From CBDCFV01 sp963664625 (GTDB lineage: Bacteria > Chloroflexota > Dehalococcoidia > Lucifugimonadales > UBA3495), in the NCBI GenBank assembly GCA_963664625.1, contig OY761541.1:1922001-1986000 (forward strand): DNA of 64,000 nt, written 5' to 3'. The number at the start of each line of letters is the position of its first letter. Position 1 is the stretch's first letter. Below, piece after piece: positions 22,312-30,935 of this stretch. The translations under genes were made by a program, and so were the position numbers. The notes below the pieces were generated by a model. It worked only from the letters and a program-made list of their open reading frames with translations. It did not search any database and was not told the origin of the DNA.

Positions 22312-25269
22312 TCAGTCCCTCCTTTCGCCGTGGCCTGCCCCCGGACCCGATTCTCGCCTTTGCGGGAAAGACGGGGGAAGGGGTCCGGCCCCTTCTTTCG
22401 GGTAGTGGGCCATCGGGACTTGGGCAATCAACTCTCGAACGTCTTCGTGCACCTGCACCGGCGGAGGCTTGCCCCCGGCCCGGATTCCCGCCTGCGCGGG
22501 AAAGACGGAGGAAGGGGGCGGTTGACGGTCCATCCCGTCGATAGGGAACGTCAGCAGCCTCGACAAAAATTCGCTCTTTACCCGTCCCATGAACTCGTCC
22601 CAAGCCTTGAAACTCCGCCCGACGTAGATTGCTACGGCAGACTTGTGAGTGCGGCCGGAAAGCATCTGGTTGGAAATCGCCTCTTGAAGCTCGATCAAGT
22701 GGGTCTTCCAAAGGTCGTCGCAGGTATTCAGGTAAAGCAGCCCGCGCAGGGACGCAAACCCGGCGGTCCCAAGCCGGGACTCCAACTCTTCCAGCCGGGA
22801 TACGAACAGTCCGCCCAGTTCACCGGGCAACTCGGTCAGGTCCCAGCCTTTCAGGGAGGAGCAGTCCATCCGATAGTCCAACAGTATCTCATCCGCCATT
22901 TGGTCGAACTGGAACGGGTACGATTCCAGGGTAACCTGCGACAGGTAATCGGCGACCAAGCGGGCGGCCACGTCATTGGCCAGCCGCGCCCATAGCTGCG
23001 GCAAGGCGTTGGAGTCCATCACCTCCCGCCGGTGCTGATAGAAGAGGTCCGTATGACGGTCCAACACCGAGGCGTAGTCCTGCATCAAGCTTCGCTGGGC
23101 CTCAGCCTCGTGTTCCGCTGTCTTCTGCACTGATCCAATGAGGTCGTCCACGGCCTTACCCGTGAAAAAGACCCGCCCGGCATGGTCCACCTTGCGATTG
23201 TTCCGCATCTTGAGAATGGCTTCGGCGTGGAAGCCAAGCAACCGGTCCTCAAGGCTGAGGAAGGTCTGGGTAACCCCATATTCCCCTTGGCGTCCGCTCC
23301 GGCCGTTGAGTTGAAGGTCGATACGGGCTGATTTATTGACCTCGCTGCCGATGACGCGCAGGCCCATAAAATGCTCGATTTCATCCCCGGTCTGGGCGCA
23401 CCGGCAAGCGATTCTGGCGTTCAAGCCCGGTTCCAGCAGGATGTCCGTGCCCCTGCCAGCCATGTTGGTGGCCACGGTCACCGCGCCGAAGGCGCCGGCG
23501 TCTTGGACAATCCGGGCCTCCTCGTCTGAGGTGACCGCGTTCAACAGGTTATGGGGAATATCGTGCTCCCGGAGAAGCCGGCCCAGTTCCTGGGAGTCTT
23601 CCACCGTGACCGTTCCCACCAGCACGGGTTGACCCACACGACGGCAGGCTATGATCTGGTCAACAATCGCGCCGGTCTTGTCGTTGTTGTTCAAGTAGAC
23701 CCTGTCGGGCAGATCAATGCGCCTGAAGGGTTTGGAGGGAGCAAGCTCGACCACCCGCAACCCGTACCGCCGGTGAAACTCGTCGACGGACCCGGCGGCA
23801 GTGCCGGTCATCCCGGACAAATGCTTGTACCGTTTGACCAACCCCTCCACGGTTATCTGGCCCAGCGTTTCCGTCTCGGGCCGGGGCATCAGCCCCTCCT
23901 TCAGCTCCAAGGCGGATTGCAGGCCGTGTTGGTATACGAAGTCCACCTTGGGCCGGCCAGTGGCCCGGTCGATAAGGACCAGGGAGCCGTCGTTGACCAA
24001 GTAGTCAACGTCCCGTTTGAGGAGCAGGCAGGCCCGGAGCATCTGGTAGACTTGGTTGCCCAAGCCGTACTGCCGCGCCAAGCGCCTGCCGATTTCCTTG
24101 GCCTTGCGCCTGCGCTCCGGCAGCGGCAAATCGTAGCGTTCGCGGAGGCCGTCCAACTCCGCTTCGAGGGCGGTGCCGTCGTAGAAGGAGCCAAGGGCCT
24201 GTACCAAGTGGTCGCGGCCCGATTCGGTGAGGGTCACGTAACGGCTGTCCGGGTCGATGGCGTAGAGCAACGGGGAGAGGTCCCCGTCTTGCCAGGAATG
24301 AGGTGAGGTGAGCAGCGACTCGGCGGCGAGCTTGGCGCGTTTCAAGCGCTCCGGGTTCTCGATGAAGTAACGGCGCAACATGGCGTTATGGGGGTCGGCC
24401 AACAGCATCTTGGCGGCCAGGTTGATGGATTCCCGCCCCGCTTCCCCCGTCTTTCCCGCGAAGGCGGGAAACCGGGCCGAGGGCAGGCTTCGAGGAAATG
24501 ACGGACCGCCGCCGGCAGCATCCAGTTGGCTGGCCAGTCCTTGCGCGATGCCTTGCTGGCGGCCGATCAGGCTGTCGACTGCTTTCCTGACCTTGGCCGT
24601 TGCGCGGCGGTTGCCCAAGGGACTGCCGGAGATGATCATCGGAGTGAAGGCCTCGTCAATGAGGGCGTGGTCGACTTCATCCACGATGGCAACGTCGAAT
24701 CCGCGCTGGACTTGGCCGCGTTTGCTAGTCTTGAGATTATCCCGAAGGAAATCGAACCCGAACTCCCTCATGGGACCGTAGACGACGTCCTTCCGGTAGT
24801 TGTGCCGCCGTTCGCCGTCATCCATGTACCCGAGGACCGCGCCGACGCTGATGCCCAGCAACTCGTAGACCGGAGCGAGCAGTTCCGCATCCCTATCAGC
24901 CAAGTATTCGTTGGCGGTGACCACGTGGACCGACCTGCCCAGAACGACCTGCAACATTGCGGCGAAAGCTCCGGCGACGGTCTTGCCCTCTCCTGCGTTC
25001 ATCTGGACGATGCTACCGTTGAACAGGTGCATTCCCGCCAGCAACTGTTCGTCGGTGGGCCGGAAGGCCAGCCTGCGATTCACCACCTCGGCCACGACGG
25101 CAAACACCGTGGGTAGCACTTCTACGGTCCCATTGCGACGGGCTTGGTCTCTCACATCCACAAACGCGGCCTTGAGTCCCTCGTCGGAATACGACGAAAG
25201 GTCGATGCACCGGACCCGTTCAAGGAACGCCCGGGCGCCCTTGGGGGAAAGGTCGATGGCCGGCGTCAA
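22312..25269 (-). CDS. Divergent SecA-type translocase ATPase
   Basis: 985 residues. Clear SecA motor: QMNAGEGKT (Walker A, 93-97), VHVVTANEYLADRDAE, EFGFDFLRDNL, AIVDEVDHALIDEAFTPMIISG (Walker B, 197-200) and MAGRGTDILL. It differs from housekeeping SecA at normally fixed sites (DEVDH for DEVDS, PMREFGFD for TNNEFGFD) and lacks the C-terminal CxCxSG zinc motif, which suggests a SecA2-like paralogue. Residues ~253-281 and part of the C-terminus are encoded by REP-like repeats. TTG start at 25269 overlaps the preceding stop. Embedded in a five-gene coupled operon, unlike ordinary secA. Confidence 0.85.
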   Translation of the reverse strand: MTPAIDLSPKGARAFLERVRCIDLSSYSDEGLKAAFVDVRDQARRNGTVEVLPTVFAVVAEVVNRRLAFRPTDEQLLAGMHLFNGSIVQMNAGEGKTVAGAFAAMLQVVLGRSVHVVTANEYLADRDAELLAPVYELLGISVGAVLGYMDDGERRHNYRKDVVYGPMREFGFDFLRDNLKTSKRGQVQRGFDVAIVDEVDHALIDEAFTPMIISGSPLGNRRATAKVRKAVDSLIGRQQGIAQGLASQLDAAGGGPSFPRSLPSARFPAFAGKTGEAGRESINLAAKMLLADPHNAMLRRYFIENPERLKRAKLAAESLLTSPHSWQDGDLSPLLYAIDPDSRYVTLTESGRDHLVQALGSFYDGTALEAELDGLRERYDLPLPERRRKAKEIGRRLARQYGLGNQVYQMLRACLLLKRDVDYLVNDGSLVLIDRATGRPKVDFVYQHGLQSALELKEGLMPRPETETLGQITVEGLVKRYKHLSGMTGTAAGSVDEFHRRYGLRVVELAPSKPFRRIDLPDRVYLNNNDKTGAIVDQIIACRRVGQPVLVGTVTVEDSQELGRLLREHDIPHNLLNAVTSDEEARIVQDAGAFGAVTVATNMAGRGTDILLEPGLNARIACRCAQTGDEIEHFMGLRVIGSEVNKSARIDLQLNGRSGRQGEYGVTQTFLSLEDRLLGFHAEAILKMRNNRKVDHAGRVFFTGKAVDDLIGSVQKTAEHEAEAQRSLMQDYASVLDRHTDLFYQHRREVMDSNALPQLWARLANDVAARLVADYLSQVTLESYPFQFDQMADEILLDYRMDCSSLKGWDLTELPGELGGLFVSRLEELESRLGTAGFASLRGLLYLNTCDDLWKTHLIELQEAISNQMLSGRTHKSAVAIYVGRSFKAWDEFMGRVKSEFLSRLLTFPIDGMDRQPPPSSVFPAQAGIRAGGKPPPVQVHEDVRELIAQVPMAHYPKEGAGPLPPSFPQRRESGPGAGHGERRD
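22340..22512. repeat. REP-like repeats in the 3' end of the SecA-like gene
   Basis: Two palindromic copies (around 22348-22380 and 22483-22510) are translated into the C-terminus as PPSFPQRRESG and SSVFPAQAGIRAGG. They replace or extend the region where SecA proteins usually carry a linker. Confidence 0.75.
24427..24504. repeat. Extended REP-like repeat inside the SecA-like gene
   Basis: Same long form as 4982-5063 (core palindrome, then CCGGGCC...GGGCAGGCTTCG, then a short inverted flank), read in frame as an insertion at about residues 253-281. Confidence 0.8.
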
Positions 25270-26660
25270 TTCTTCAGCCTCATTACCACCAAGCCCGACT
25301 GGTGGGAGGCCCCTTCACATTCGTCCAGCCTGGACAGAAGGTGGTCTTTCGCGTCCAGTATATGCTCGCAGACCAACGGTTCCGCCCTTGAGAATTGGAC
25401 GCCCAGCGGGGAATCCAAGCTCCACTCACGGGCGACGGAGCACTCCAACCCTGACCGCCGGGCGACTTTCTCGTACTCCCGCTTGTCCCGTTCAAATTCA
25501 CGTTCCGTCGTGAACGGAATGGGAGTCACGTAGAAATCGCTGGACAGGTAAAGCCCCAACTCGTTGTCGAACACCTGCATCAGGTCGGTGTAGGGCATCC
25601 ACCCCTCCAGGGCAAAGAAAAGGTTTTCCGGTATGTCTTGAGGAACGCGGTGATAGTAGAAGTCCTCTTCCAACTCTATCATCTTGACGGTTACCGGTTG
25701 CTTGTCCCGGTTTCCCAGCACCCGATCGACTTCATCGTCCAGCAGGAACAGGAAAGGAATGTTGCCGTTGGTGGCGTCCACCAGCACCCGGACCCCGTCA
25801 ACATCATACAGCAGAGCGGTATGCTGCCAAAACCGCATGTACCGCTTGGCGAACCGGAAATCGAAGGTGACCAGCAGTTCCCTCAGTTTATCCACCGGCG
25901 CCGTTCCCACGGCGTTGCCGCCAGCGATGATGTATTCGGACGTGAAACGGTAGTGGTCGGTGAGAAATTTGAGACCCTGCACCTTCTCGGAGCAAATAGC
26001 GCCCGCGCCGTCCATGATATTGTCGATGGTCTCGTCACCCGACTTGTACACCAGCTTCCTGCCCACGAAACGGGAATAGTTTTCGAACTGGCTCTCCCAG
26101 ACCTTCTTTGCCAGGGCTTCCAACAGGGCCAGCTTCTTGTTCGTCGAGTCCATCTCTAGGACGGACTCGGCCTTCGCCTGGCCAAGGGATTCGACCAGGG
26201 TGTCGTACACGAACCCAGCGTACCTGTCCGGGTCCCGCAGCCACTTGCGGGCGTGAAACCCGGTCCAGTTGCGGTCGTAATCGCAGTTGGTCCGGTCAAT
26301 GGCCAAGTCGATTACCCAAACATCCCGTCCGTCCACCGACGCCAACTGGCGTTCGGGCGTCTCCTCCGGCTCGATAAGGCTGTCGCCCTGCTTGAAAATA
26401 ACACCGGAGAACATGTCCATCAGTTGGCCGATGTCGGAACTAACGTAAAGCAGGTCTTGAAGAGCGAACAGAAAGTCGGCGGAGTTTGCGGTAATCCGGG
26501 ACTCCCGGAGCAGGTCATGTATGGGAGCGTGTTTGAGGTACTTGTCCAGCAGGCAGCCGAGGGTCTGGCCGCCGCTGGCGTCGATGCGCATGGCGCACTT
26601 CCTGGTGGAGACCAGGTCCGATAGCTGGAGAATCAGGGCGTCCGGTTCAGGATGTTGCAA
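25266..26660 (-). CDS. Transglutaminase-like cysteine-protease-fold protein
   Basis: 464 residues from TTG at 26660 with GGAG nine bases upstream. The central region reads GAGAICSEKVQGLKFL (Cys223), FWQHTALLYDVDG (His280) and VLVDATNGNIPF (Asp295). This is the Cys-His-Asp order and spacing of the transglutaminase-like fold, with a preceding helix and a following strand as expected. No signal peptide or membrane helix. N- and C-terminal regions (~1-200, 310-464) are not recognised. Starts 14 bp inside the decarboxylase gene and ends in a 4-bp overlap with the SecA-like gene. Catalytic role (peptidase, amidase or crosslinking) is inferred only from the triad. Confidence 0.6.
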   Translation of the reverse strand: MQHPEPDALILQLSDLVSTRKCAMRIDASGGQTLGCLLDKYLKHAPIHDLLRESRITANSADFLFALQDLLYVSSDIGQLMDMFSGVIFKQGDSLIEPEETPERQLASVDGRDVWVIDLAIDRTNCDYDRNWTGFHARKWLRDPDRYAGFVYDTLVESLGQAKAESVLEMDSTNKKLALLEALAKKVWESQFENYSRFVGRKLVYKSGDETIDNIMDGAGAICSEKVQGLKFLTDHYRFTSEYIIAGGNAVGTAPVDKLRELLVTFDFRFAKRYMRFWQHTALLYDVDGVRVLVDATNGNIPFLFLLDDEVDRVLGNRDKQPVTVKMIELEEDFYYHRVPQDIPENLFFALEGWMPYTDLMQVFDNELGLYLSSDFYVTPIPFTTEREFERDKREYEKVARRSGLECSVAREWSLDSPLGVQFSRAEPLVCEHILDAKDHLLSRLDECEGASHQSGLVVMRLKN

Positions 26661-27852
26661 GGGATCGGGCTCCCCAACGTGCGGCGTATTGATCGAAAGT
26701 GTACCGGCTCTTCAGCACCAATTCACCCCCTGTAGTCAAGGCGTAGACGGATGGAAGCCCGATACCGTTGAACACATGGGCTTTGGTGAGGGTATATGAG
26801 CCGGCGTTGTTGAAAACGATCTTGTCTCCGACATGGAGCGGACTGCCGAACCGATATGAGCCGAAAATGTCCCCGGCAAGGCAAGTGCTGCCGGCGAGAA
26901 GGTACTCGTGCGGCGCGTCGTCACAGTCGCCGACCACGTCGGGTTGAAAGCCGTACTCAAATACCTCAGGCATGTGATTCACCGTAGTATCCAGCACCGC
27001 CACTCTGGCATCCCCGCTGGAGAATATGTCCAACACGGTGGAGACGATGTAGCCAGCGGAACGCACCAAGGCGGACCCGGGCTCGAAAAACACTTCCACG
27101 TCGGCCTTGGACTTGAGCAGGTCCACGGCCTCTATCAAGCCCCGATGATCAGCGGCTTCCTCGAAAAGGTAGCCGCCGCCCAGGTTGACCCATTCCAACC
27201 CTGCCAGGATGGGTGCGGCACGGGCGCAGACGCGCCGCACCGTGGCAAGCAGTTCGCTGAAGTCCGTCGAATCGCAGTTGGAATGGAACAGGACTCCGCT
27301 GAGTCCGGCGAAACGTTGCGGGTCTTCATCGAACGCGGCCGCCAAGTCTGTCAGCGGCGTTCCCAGCTTGGAGCCGGGGCGGCATGGGTCGTACCGCCGG
27401 TCGTCGGCGAAGGAAAGCTGGGGATTGACGCGGATGCCGCAACTCACCCTGTCTTCCACCCGGTCTTTGTACATGTCCCAGTGGGTCAGGGAGTTGAAGG
27501 ATATATAGTCGCACAGGTCTGCGATGTCGTCTATTTCGTCCGGCCTCATCCCAGGTGTGGTTATGTGGACCGAGCCATCGGTTGTGGCGGCGCGGGCAAG
27601 GCGGGCTTCGAAGGGGGAACTGACGGCGAACCCGTCCAATCTGGGCGCCATGAGCTTCAGCGCGTCAACAAAAGAGAAGGACTTGATGGCGAACAGCAAC
27701 CGGCACCCCGCATCCCGCCGCAGCGTGTCTCCCAGAGTGAGCAGGTCCCGGATAACCGCCTCGTCGTAAACGAACGCCGGGCTGTCAATCCGGTCCAGGC
27801 TGCCAGGAAACGCGCTGGGGTCGTCCAATGACACTGGCCGCGTCGCTCTCAC
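26647..27852 (-). CDS. nspC: Carboxynorspermidine decarboxylase-type PLP enzyme
   Basis: 401 residues from GTG at 27852 with AGAGG upstream; a TTG at 27897 would add 15. Fold-III PLP decarboxylase: SPAFVYDEAVIRDLL, LLFAIKSFSF with the Schiff-base lysine, SCGIRVNPQLSF, CRPGSKLGT, VLFHSNCDS, WVNLGGGYLF, FFEPGSALVRSAGYIV and LAGSTCLAGDIFG. This set fits NspC, which makes norspermidine or spermidine from the carboxy form, better than LysA or ornithine decarboxylase. The usual partner carboxynorspermidine dehydrogenase is not seen nearby. Lies between the DUF3326 and transglutaminase-like genes. Confidence 0.78.
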   Translation of the reverse strand: MRATRPVSLDDPSAFPGSLDRIDSPAFVYDEAVIRDLLTLGDTLRRDAGCRLLFAIKSFSFVDALKLMAPRLDGFAVSSPFEARLARAATTDGSVHITTPGMRPDEIDDIADLCDYISFNSLTHWDMYKDRVEDRVSCGIRVNPQLSFADDRRYDPCRPGSKLGTPLTDLAAAFDEDPQRFAGLSGVLFHSNCDSTDFSELLATVRRVCARAAPILAGLEWVNLGGGYLFEEAADHRGLIEAVDLLKSKADVEVFFEPGSALVRSAGYIVSTVLDIFSSGDARVAVLDTTVNHMPEVFEYGFQPDVVGDCDDAPHEYLLAGSTCLAGDIFGSYRFGSPLHVGDKIVFNNAGSYTLTKAHVFNGIGLPSVYALTTGGELVLKSRYTFDQYAARWGARSLATS

Positions 27853-27909
27853 GTTACCTCTGCGCTCCCCCGTCGCCCCCGCTAAGGCGGGGACCAAGCT
27901 GCCGGGAGG

Positions 27910-29421
27910 TCATAGATCCGTTGCTCTCCCGCCGCCTGTCCCCGCCGGCCCCTGGCGGGTCTCCCGCCTACACGGGAGAGACGGAAAAGGGGGCGGGTTT
28001 CCCGCTTTCGCGGGAAAGACGGGAATGGCGCCGGCGCCGACAGTCCCTGTTGACCTTTCGACCTCTACTGGCGGGAGAGGGCGCCGCACCGACGCCGGGT
28101 CTATCCCCGCCTTCAAGGCTGCCATCACTCCGACAGCCTCCCAGTAGTTGTCCACCGGGATGAACTGGCCGCGCCGCCAAGGCAGTTCGGCCAAGTCGTT
28201 TTTCATCAGGTTCCTGTTCTCCCGCACTGCTATGACCGGGATGCCCTGCTCCAGCGCGGCCAGAGTTGGAATGCCCAAGCAGCCGTCGGGGATTACCATG
28301 CAGGATACATCAGACACGGTCAATACGCCGGGGGCCCGCATCTGATCTTCGTCGGCGACGATGCGAGGGCTTCTTTGAAGTCCCTTCAACACCGACTGGA
28401 AGAAGGTCATGGAAACGGCTTCCGCCGCCAAGCGCGGGTCCACCACTCCCGTGTCCACTTCCAAGGCGGCTTGGGACTCCAGCATGGGAGAGTGGGCCGA
28501 GGGCACGTTGTAAATGGTGGAGATGGTGTGCGTCAACATGGATTCTACCCCGCCCCAGGGATTGACCATGCCTCCGTCGCTGCCGAAGTAGTCCGCATGA
28601 TAGTGGAAGGGCACGTTTATGACCGACGAAACAGCCACCGCGTCGTATTCCCCGCGATGCTCTTCGAGCACGCCCAGTAGGTTATCCAGTTCCTCTACCC
28701 TGCCCGCCGCCCGGGAGGAACCGGTGTACTGGGACTGCATTACCAGCGGCGGGTCGAGCACGACGGTCCGCGGGCAGTCCAGCCCGTAGGTGGCGCGCGC
28801 GGCGTTGACGGCGTTTATCGCCATCTCTGGAAAGAGCGGGTCGGGATGGGAGTTCACCAGCGCCAGGACACGGTTGGCCCTCACCGGCTTCAGGCCCGCA
28901 GTTCCCATCAAAAACCGGCACAGGACGCTGCCTTCCACGTAGAGACCGTTCCCCGGAAGCTCGTTGATATCCGAGGCGTTGACAACGTTGGGGTGGGTTA
29001 TCAGCCGGTCGCACACCGAGGCCAGCAGTTGGGCCACGGGCGTGGCGTCCCCGGCATGGCCCCCGATGGCAGCACCGATTCCGGTGGGCACCAGCAGGGC
29101 CGCGTTGAACTCGCCGGTGTTCTCCCACCGCCGCTTGCGAAGCTCGAAAATAGAACTTCGTGACAAGACGCGGCCTACCGTCTTCACGGGGGATGACGTC
29201 TCCTCCGCGAATGCGGGGGCCGGAAACGGCCCCTGGGCAATGGTTACCTCGCATTTGTAACCGTGACCGTTGGACTCGGTGACCGCCAACCTCACCACCG
29301 CGGCGCCTTCCGGCAAGCGCTCCCGCACATTCCAGTCCAGCCAGTCCAGCAGGCGGACACCGGCAGGCGCCTTGGGGGCAAAGAGTTCGATTTCAGAAAG
29401 GAACACGGGAGTCCATCTCAT
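27910..29421 (-). CDS. DUF3326 family protein
   Basis: 503 residues. The region from NAALLVPTGIGAAIGGHAGD through DRLITHPNVVNASDINELPGN and GLYVEGSVLCRFLMG is the DUF3326 signature; later SMTFFQSVLKGLQRSP and SCMVIPDGCLGIPTLAALEQG are also conserved in it. An additional ~130-residue N-terminal region is not recognised. The last ~45 residues are repeat-derived (VFPAKAGNPPP..., from REP-like copies around 27930-28020). Function unknown. First gene of the five-gene run ending at 21516. Confidence 0.7.
   Translation of the reverse strand: MRWTPVFLSEIELFAPKAPAGVRLLDWLDWNVRERLPEGAAVVRLAVTESNGHGYKCEVTIAQGPFPAPAFAEETSSPVKTVGRVLSRSSIFELRKRRWENTGEFNAALLVPTGIGAAIGGHAGDATPVAQLLASVCDRLITHPNVVNASDINELPGNGLYVEGSVLCRFLMGTAGLKPVRANRVLALVNSHPDPLFPEMAINAVNAARATYGLDCPRTVVLDPPLVMQSQYTGSSRAAGRVEELDNLLGVLEEHRGEYDAVAVSSVINVPFHYHADYFGSDGGMVNPWGGVESMLTHTISTIYNVPSAHSPMLESQAALEVDTGVVDPRLAAEAVSMTFFQSVLKGLQRSPRIVADEDQMRAPGVLTVSDVSCMVIPDGCLGIPTLAALEQGIPVIAVRENRNLMKNDLAELPWRRGQFIPVDNYWEAVGVMAALKAGIDPASVRRPLPPVEVERSTGTVGAGAIPVFPAKAGNPPPFPSLPCRRETRQGPAGTGGGRATDL
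27920..28025. repeat. REP-like repeats in the 3' end of the DUF3326 gene
   Basis: Two palindromic copies (the nearer with TTTCCCGCTTTCGCGGGAAA at 27998-28017) encode the end of DUF3326. A further degenerate copy lies near 27875-27900 at the start of nspC. Confidence 0.7.
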
Positions 29422-29427
29422 ATTCTA

Positions 29428-29494
29428 ACCGCAGAGACCGTGGAGAGTGCAGAGATTCATTTTAGTTCTCTGCGAACTCCGCGATCTCTGCGGT
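29428..29494. repeat. 67-bp inverted repeat of ACCGCAGAGA type
   Basis: Arms ACCGCAGAGACCGTGGAG... and TCTCTGCGGT pair over about 27 bases with a few mismatches around an AT-rich loop. Lies between the deacetylase and DUF3326 genes, both minus strand; could act as a terminator or processing hairpin. Confidence 0.65.
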
Positions 29495-29518
29495 AATTCG
29501 CTCGCTGCCGGCCGTTGG

Positions 29519-30331
29519 CTAACGGTTGGCCCACATCTCGGCCACATCTATCCCGCGCATGAATTCCACGTTAGGAAAGCCGCGGATGTGCCGAATCAGA
29601 CGGTCAAGCATCATCAGCCTTCCGGGGCGGCCAATGTACTGGGGGTGCATGGTCAGGGTGAAAGCTCGGCCGTAGTGGTAAAGCCCCTCGAACTCGGAGA
29701 CCCAAGTGCCGTAGACCTCATCGGGATTGCGCATGGGGCCAAGACGGCCCGCTGTCGGAGCGTAGACGAAGTTGGGGGCGTCGTCCAACAACCAATGTAT
29801 GGGAATCTCGACCAACTGCTGAGGTGTGTCGGGGTTCAGCACGTAGGGGGCATCGTCGCCCATCAAGCTGCTATCGTACAGGAAATCGCGGGACGCCAAG
29901 AATTCCACCGACTTCTCGCTGAGTTCCCAGCTTGGCGAACGGTAGCCACGGGGGGCTTCTCCGGTGATTCCCTTTAGAATAGAGATGCCCTTATCCAGCA
30001 CCTCTTCTTCCTGCTGCGGCGTCAGCGTCGCCGGAGGCTCGTGCATGTAGCCGTGATGGGCGATCTCGTGCCCCCGCCGGGCAATGTCCTCAACCAATGC
30101 CACGTGATTCTCGGCCACATAACCGGGAATATAGAAGCTGGCCTTGATGGAATGGCTGTCCAGCAGGTCGAGAATCCGGGGCGTGGCCACGCTTGGTCCG
30201 TACTCGGCCATAGACATGAGGCTGGGCAGGTTGGCGTGGTCAGGATTGCGGTTGAGCCAGGAGGAAACGCCGTCCACGTCAAATCCCAGCATGGCTACGC
30301 ACTGGGTGTTACCGGGCCAGATGCCGGACAT
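29519..30331 (-). CDS. Polysaccharide deacetylase (NodB-fold) family protein
   Basis: 270 residues. NodB metal site: GFDVDGVSSW (catalytic/metal Asp), HEIAHHGYMHEPP (metal His pair, H-x3-H), GYRSPSWELS and the late LTMHPQYIGRPGR. This form, with FDVDG and HPQY, is typical of the cytosolic PuuE/allantoinase-like and peptidoglycan deacetylase-like subfamily common in environmental bacteria. No signal peptide. Probably a metal-dependent amidase acting on a small or polymeric N-acyl substrate. Monocistronic. Confidence 0.8.
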   Translation of the reverse strand: MSGIWPGNTQCVAMLGFDVDGVSSWLNRNPDHANLPSLMSMAEYGPSVATPRILDLLDSHSIKASFYIPGYVAENHVALVEDIARRGHEIAHHGYMHEPPATLTPQQEEEVLDKGISILKGITGEAPRGYRSPSWELSEKSVEFLASRDFLYDSSLMGDDAPYVLNPDTPQQLVEIPIHWLLDDAPNFVYAPTAGRLGPMRNPDEVYGTWVSEFEGLYHYGRAFTLTMHPQYIGRPGRLMMLDRLIRHIRGFPNVEFMRGIDVAEMWANR

Positions 30332-30367
30332 GGCTCTACTCCTTTCCTTATGTCTGCCCCCGGTGGT

Positions 30368-30392
30368 TTGCCGCCTTCGCGGGAAAGACGGG
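30368..30392. repeat. REP-like palindrome
   Basis: CCGCCTTCGCGGGAAAGACGGG, a variant copy upstream of the deacetylase start. Confidence 0.7.
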
Positions 30393-30419
30393 AAGGGGGT
30401 TAACGTGCGCTATTTTAGA

Positions 30420-30803
30420 CTACGGGGCGGGTTCCTCTGCAATAGCTATTATCTTGTGAACAAAGGCGCGTACTATCGGGCGTCCGTTTTCAATGTCGCT
30501 GTCTTCCATAACATCATGATAAAAATTCGAGTGAAACTGACGAGCCACCTGGAAACTGGGGAACAACGAGTCGTCATTCTTTTCCGCGGCCAGTGTGCGC
30601 ACTGCCGCCACACGAGCGTTGTATTTGCTGAACCGCCAGCCCTTCTTCTTGGCTGCTGCCATAACGGCATGAGACGCCGCACCCCAAAGCTTCTCGGATC
30701 CCTGTAGTTCGTCTCCGGCCTCGAATTCCCGGTACGAATGGTCCAGGAATTCGAGGGCCTGTTGGATGTGTTCTTCTACGGTCTTGCTTCGCTTGGTAGT
30801 CAT
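30420..30803 (-). CDS. PaREP1/HEPN-like small protein
   Basis: 127 residues. EEHIQQALEFLDHSYREFEAGDELQGSEKLWGAASHAVMAAAKKKGW is the helical pattern of PaREP1-family proteins, which are related to HEPN domains. A later FHSNFYHDVMED may carry an acidic/His site. Expected to be soluble and all-alpha. No partner toxin or nucleotidyltransferase lies beside it. It stops just outside the left arm of the inverted-repeat cassette. Confidence 0.6.
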   Translation of the reverse strand: MTTKRSKTVEEHIQQALEFLDHSYREFEAGDELQGSEKLWGAASHAVMAAAKKKGWRFSKYNARVAAVRTLAAEKNDDSLFPSFQVARQFHSNFYHDVMEDSDIENGRPIVRAFVHKIIAIAEEPAP

Positions 30804-30839
30804 GGTTTCTCCGGATCAATCTAAGGGAATTATATCTTT

Positions 30840-30897
30840 CCCGCCGCGACGGTTTCTGCTCCCCGGTTGTGACGGGCTGGAGTTATACAATTTTCTC
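30840..30897 (+). repeat. Left 58-bp inverted repeat of cassette
   Basis: Matches the reverse complement of 32598-32655 at 56 of 58 positions. Contains GGTTTCTGCTCCCCGGTTGT. No matching short direct repeats were found just outside the two arms, so target-site duplication is not supported. Confidence 0.85.
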
Positions 30898-30935
30898 GGG
30901 TGATGGCCAAGAGGGGTTGTTGCGGCTTGGGATAG

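Noticed and set aside
22312..25269. Housekeeping secA
   Set aside because: Altered motor motifs, missing zinc tail and unusual operon suggest a paralogue, though without the rest of the genome this is not certain.
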